Source: Marthasterias glacialis (taxonomy: Eukaryota > Echinodermata > Asteroidea > Forcipulatida > Asteriidae). Taken from it: a stretch of DNA of 64,000 nt. Below are positions 59,001-64,000 of this stretch, piece by piece; position 1 is the stretch's first letter, and each line of letters starts with the position of its first letter. The DNA lies in the NCBI GenBank assembly GCA_911728455.2, contig OU452219.1:9422320-9486319 (forward strand), read 5' to 3'. Position numbers and translations under genes: made by a program. The notes beneath the pieces are model-generated. The model saw nothing but the letters and a program-made list of their open reading frames with translations, did not search any database and was not told the origin of the DNA.

Positions 59001-62000
59001 CCAGTCCGCTCAGAGCAGTAAGGACTTATAGGACCTAGTAAAACCCAGTCGGCTCAGAGCAGTAAGGACTTATAGGACCTAGTAAAACCCAGTCCGCTCA
59101 GAGCAGTAAGGACTTATAGGACCTAGTAAAACCCAGTCCGCTCAGAGCAGTAAGGACTTATAGGACCTAGTAAAACCCAGTCGGCTCAGAGCAGTAAGGA
59201 CTTATAGGACCTAGTAAAACCCAGTCGGCTCAGAGCAGTAAGGACTCATAGGACCTAGTAAAACCCAGTCCGCTCAGAGCAGTAAGGACTTATAGGACCT
59301 AGTAAAACCCAGTCGGCTCAGAGCAGTAAGGACTTATAGGACCTAGTAAAACCCAGTCGGCTCAGAGCAGTAAGGACTTATAGGACCTAGTAAAACCCAG
59401 TCGGCTCAGAGCAGTAAGGACTTATAGGACCTAGTAAAACCCAGTCCGCTCAGAGCAGTAAGGACTTATAGGACCTAGTAAAACCCAGTCCGCTCAGAGC
59501 AGTAAGGACTTATAGGACCTAGTAAAACCCAGTCGGCTCAGAGCAGTAAGGACTTATAGGACCTAGTAAAACCCAGTCCACTCAGAGCAGTAAGGACTTA
59601 TAGGACCTAGTAAAACCCAGTCGGCTCAGAGCAGTAAGGACTTATAGGACCTAGTAAAACCCAGTCGGCTCAGAGCAGTAAGGACTCATAGGACCAAGTA
59701 AAACCCAGTCCGCTCAGAGCAGTAAGGACTTATAGGTCCTAGTAAAACCCAGTCGGCTCAGAGCAGTAAGGACTTATAGGACCTAGTAAAACCCAGTCGG
59801 CTCAGAGCAGTAAGGACTCATAGGACCTAGTAAAACCCAGTCGGCTCAGAGCAGTAAGGACTCATAGGACCTAGTAAGACCCAGTCGGCTCAGAGCAGTT
59901 ACGACTCATAGGACCTAGTGAGACCCAGTCCGCTCAGAGCAGTAAGGACTTATAGGACCTAGTAAAACCCAGTCGGTCCAGAGCAGTAAGGACTTATAGG
60001 ACCTAGTAAAACCCAGTCCGCTCAGAGCAGAAAGGACTCATAGGACCTAGTAAAACCCAGTCGGCTCAGAGCAGTAAGGACTCATAGGACCTAGTAAAAC
60101 CCAGTCGGCTCAGAGCAGTAAGGACTTATAGGACCTAGTAAAACCTAGTTGGCTCAGAGCAGTAAGGACTTATAGGACCTAGTAAAACCCAGTCCGCTCA
60201 GAGCAGTAAGGACTTATAGGACCTAGTAAAACCCAGTCCGCTCAGAGCAGAAAGGACTCATAGGACCTAGTAAAACCCAGTCGGCTCAGAGCAGTAAGGA
60301 CTCATAGGACCTAGTAAAACCCAGTCGGCTCAAAGCAGTAAGGACTTATAGGACCTAGTAAAACCCAGTTGGCTCAGAGCAGTAAGGACTTATAGGACCT
60401 AGTAAAACCCAGTCCGCTCAGAGCAGAAAGGACTTATAGGACCTAGTAAAACCCAGTCGGCTCAGAGCAGTAAGGACTCATGGGACCTAGTGAGACCCAG
60501 TCCGCTCAAAGCAGTAAGGACTCATAGGACCTAGTAAAACCCAGTCGGCTCAGAGCAGTAAGGACTCATGGGACCTAGTGAGACCCAGTCCGCTCAGAGC
60601 AGTAAGGACTTATAGGACCTAGTAAAACCCAGTCGGCTCAGAGCAGTAAGGACTCATAGGAACTAGTAAAACCCAGTCCGCTCAGAGCAGTAAGGACTCA
60701 TAGGACCTAGTGAGACCCAGTCGGCTCAGAGCAGTAAGGACTCATAGGACCTAGTGAGACCCAGTCCGCTCAGAGCAGTAAGGACTCATAGGACCTAGTA
60801 AAACCCAGTCGGCTCAGAGCAGTAAGGACTCATAGGACCTAGTAAGACCCAGTCGGCTCAGAGCAGTAAGGACTTATAGGACCTAGTAAAACCCAGTCGG
60901 CTCAGAGCAGTAAGGACTTATAGGACCTAGTAAAACCCAGTCGGCTCAGAGCAGTAAGGACTCATAGGACCTAGTAAGACCCAGTCGGCTCAGAGCAGTT
61001 ACGACTCATAGGACCTAGTGAGACCCAGTCCGCTCAGAGCAGTAAGGACTTATAGGACCTAGTAAAACCCAGTCGGTCCAGAGCAGTAAGGACTTATAGG
61101 ACCTAGTAAAACCCAGTCCGCTCAGAGCAGAAAGGACTCATAGGACCTAGTAAAACCCAGTCGGCTCAGAGCAGTAAGGACTCATAGGACCTAGTAAAAC
61201 CCAGTCGGCTCAGAGCAGTAAGGACTTATAGGACCTAGTAAAACCTAGTTGGCTCAGAGCAGTAAGGACTTATAGGATCTAGTAAAACCCAGTCCGCTCA
61301 GAGCAGTAAGGACTTATAGGACCTAGTAAAACCCAGTCCGCTCAGAGCAGAAAGGACTCATAGGACCTAGTAAAACCCAGTCGGCTCAGAGCAGTAAGGA
61401 CTCATAGGACCTAGTAAAACCCAGTCGGCTCAAAGCAGTAAGGACTTATAGGACCTAGTAAAACCCAGTTGGCTCAGAGCAGTAAGGACTTATAGGACCT
61501 AGTAAAACCCAGTCCGCTCAGAGCAGAAAGGACTTATAGGACCTAGTAAAACCCAGTCGGCTCAGAGCAGTAAGGACTCATGGGACCTAGTGAGACCCAG
61601 TCCGCTCAAAGCAGTAAGGACTCATAGGACCTAGTAAAACCCAGTCGGCTCAGAGCAGTAAGGACTCATGGGACCTAGTGAGACCCAGTCCGCTCAGAGC
61701 AGTAAGGACTTATAGGACCTAGTAAAACCCAGTCGGCTCAGAGCAGTAAGGACTCATAGGACCTAGTAAAACCCAGTCCGCTCAGAGCAGTAAGGACTCA
61801 TAGGACCTAGTGAGACCCAGTCGGCTCAGAGCAGTAAGGACTCATAGGACCTAGTGAGACCCAGTCCGCTCAGAGCAGTAAGGACTCATAGGACCTAGTA
61901 AAACCCAGTCCGCTCAGAGCAGAAAGGACTTATAGGACCTAGTGAGACCCAGTCCGCTCAGAGCAGTAAGGACTCATAGGACCTAGTAAAACCCAGTCCG

Positions 62001-64000
62001 CTCAGAGCAGTAAGGACTTATAGGACCTAGTAAAACCCAGTCGGCTCAGAGCAGTAAGGACTTATAGGACCTAGTAAAACCCAGTCCGCTCAGAGCAGTA
62101 AGGACTTATAGGACCTAGTAAAACCCAGTCCGCTCAGAGCAGTAAGGACTTATAGGACCTAGTAAAACCCAGTCGGCTCAGAGCAGTAAGGACTTATAGG
62201 ACCTAGTAAAACCCAGTCCGCTCAGAGCAGTAAGGACTTATAGGACCTAGTAAAACCCAGTCGGCTCAGAGCAGTAAGGACTTATAGGACCTAGTAAAAC
62301 CCAGTCCGCTCAGAGCAGTAAGGACTCATAGGACCTAGTAAAACCCAGTCCGCTCAGAGCAGTAAGGACTTATAGGACCTAGTAAAACCCAGTCGGCTCA
62401 GAGCAGTAAGGACTTATAGGACCTAGTAAAACCCAGTCGGCTCAGAGCAGTAACAACTCATAGGACCTAGTAAAACCCAGTCGGCTCAGAGCAGTAAGGA
62501 CTCATAGGACCTAGTAAGACCCAGTCGGCTCAGAGCAGTTACGACTCATAGGACCTAGTGAGACCCAGTCCGCTCAGAGCAGTAAGGACTTATAGGACCT
62601 AGTAAAACCCAGTCGGCCCAGAGCAGTAAGGACTTATAGGACCTAGTAAAACCCAGTCCGCTCAGAGCAGAAAGGACTCATATGACCTAGTAAAACCCAG
62701 TCGGCTCAGAGCAGTAAGGACTCATAGGACCTAGTAAAACCCAGTCGGCTCAGAGCAGTAAGGACTTATAGGACCTAGTAAAACCCAGTTGGCTCAGAGC
62801 AGTAAGGACTTATAGGACCTAGTGAGACCCAGTCCGCTCAGAGCAGTAAGGACTTATAGGACCTAGTAAAACCCAGTCCGCTCAGAGCAGAAAGGACTCA
62901 TAGGACCTAGTAAAACCCAGTCGGCTCAGAGCAGTAAGGACTCATAGGACCTAGTAAAACCCAGTCGGCTCAAAGCAGTAAGGACTTATAGGACCTAGTA
63001 AAACCCAGTTGGCTCAGAGCAGTAAGGACTTATAGGACCTAGTAAAACCCAGTCCGCTCAGAGCAGAAAGGACTTATAGGACCTAGTAAAACCCAGTCGG
63101 CTCAGAGCAGTAAGGACTCATGGGACCTAGTGAGACCCAGTCTGCTCAGAGCAGTAAGGACTCATAGGACCTAGTAAAACCCAGTCGGCTCAGAGCAGTA
63201 AGGACTCATGGGACCTAGTGAGACCCAGTCCGCTCAGAGCAGTAAGGACTTATAGGACCTAGTAAAACCCAGTCGGCTCAGAGCAGTAAGGACTCATAGG
63301 ACCTAGTAAAACCCAGTCCGCTCAGAGCAGTAAGGACTCATAGGACCTAGTGAGACCCAGTCGGCTCAGAGCAGTAAGGACTCATAGGACCTAGTGAGAC
63401 CCAGTCCGCTCAGAGCAGTAAGGACTCATAGGACCTAGTAAAACCCAGTCGGCTCAGAGCAGAAAGGACTTATAGGACCTAGTGAGACCCAGTCCGCTCA
63501 GAGCAGTAAGGACTCATAGGACCTAGTAAAACCCAGTCCGCTCAGAGCAGTAAGGACTCATGGGACCTAGTGAGACCCAGTCCGCTCAGAGCAGTAAGGA
63601 CTTATAGGACCTAGTAAAACCCAGTCCGCTCAGAGCAGTAAGGACTTATAGGACCTAGTAAAACCCAGTCCGCTCAGAGCAGTAAGGACTTATAGGTCCT
63701 AGTAAAACCCAGTCGGCTCAGAGCAGTAAGGACTCATAGGACCTAGTAAAACCCAGTCGGCTCAGAGCAGTAAGGACTTATAGGACCTAGTAAAACCCAG
63801 TCGGCTCAGAGCAGTAAGGACTCATAGGACCTAGTAAAACCCAGTCCGCTCAGAGCAGTAAGGACTTATAGGACCTAGTAAAACCCAGTCGGCTCACAGC
63901 AGTAAGGACTTATAGGACCTAGTAAAACCCAGTCGGCTCAGAGCAGTAAGGACTCATAGGACCTAGTAAAACCCAGTCGGCTCAGAGCAGTTACGACTCA
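56096..64000. repeat. 44-bp satellite array, about 180 copies, runs off the right edge
   Basis: The monomer is cccagtcggctcagagcagt followed by aaggacttataggacctagtaaaa, 44 bp, repeated head-to-tail with no visible length change. Three positions alternate between two states: tcGgctc/tcCgctc, actTata/actCata and taAAac/tGAGac. Rarer variants (ttacgactca, gcagaaagg, cggatcag, cggtccag, catggg) mark higher-order units. Because 44 is not a multiple of 3, and each monomer contains TAG and TAA in the plus direction, it is not coding. If the hydrolase gene is intact, the array lies in its intron just upstream of 55801. Confidence 0.98.

Noticed and set aside
56096..64000. CRISPR array
   Set aside because: The whole 44-bp unit is repeated with no unique spacers, and the context is clearly a eukaryotic genome.

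Overview
This window is animal nuclear DNA. It is AT-rich and intron-dominated, with GT-AG split exons, poly-purine/pyrimidine runs, tRNA-derived SINEs, small palindromic DNA transposons, LINE tails and one very long satellite. The repeat mix (GATTTCACAAAG-type and CAATTTCATAGAGCTGC-type MITEs, tRNA-Leu-like SINEs) and the gene content suggest a marine invertebrate deuterostome. My best guess is an echinoderm, perhaps a sea star, but this rests partly on memory of such repeats and is not proven.

Two protein genes are supported, both on the minus strand and both incomplete. (1) At 7496-7829 lies the first coding exon of a THIK-type (KCNK12/13-like) two-pore-domain potassium channel. It stops at a donor inside the first selectivity filter, so the rest of the gene should lie below position 7496 or left of the window. 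(2) From 55801 down to 17883 lie ten exons that join in a consistent reading frame to 434 residues and a stop codon. They form the C-terminal part of an S9/prolyl-oligopeptidase-like alpha/beta hydrolase, carrying the presumed catalytic Asp and His plus a long C-terminal region. The nucleophile-bearing 5' exons lie right of the window, beyond a satellite array.

Layout. 1-7495: intron of the channel gene, with microsatellites and short hairpins. 7830-17882: no coding exon seen; simple repeats and foldback elements. 17883-55801: the hydrolase gene, its introns packed with SINEs, MITEs (including a 198-bp family with TTAA target duplications), foldback elements, a GAGCCC minisatellite and a CR1/L2-like LINE 3' end. 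56096-64000: about 180 tandem copies of a 44-bp satellite with higher-order duplications, starting abruptly inside a SINE copy and running off the right edge.

The two genes show no functional link. The most unusual structure is the 44-bp satellite: it must occupy an intron of the hydrolase gene (if that gene is intact), it appears to start from a SINE, and it carries nested higher-order units of 440, 924, 1100 and 1540 bp. All splice calls are from reading the sequence alone; no RNA or homology search was run.
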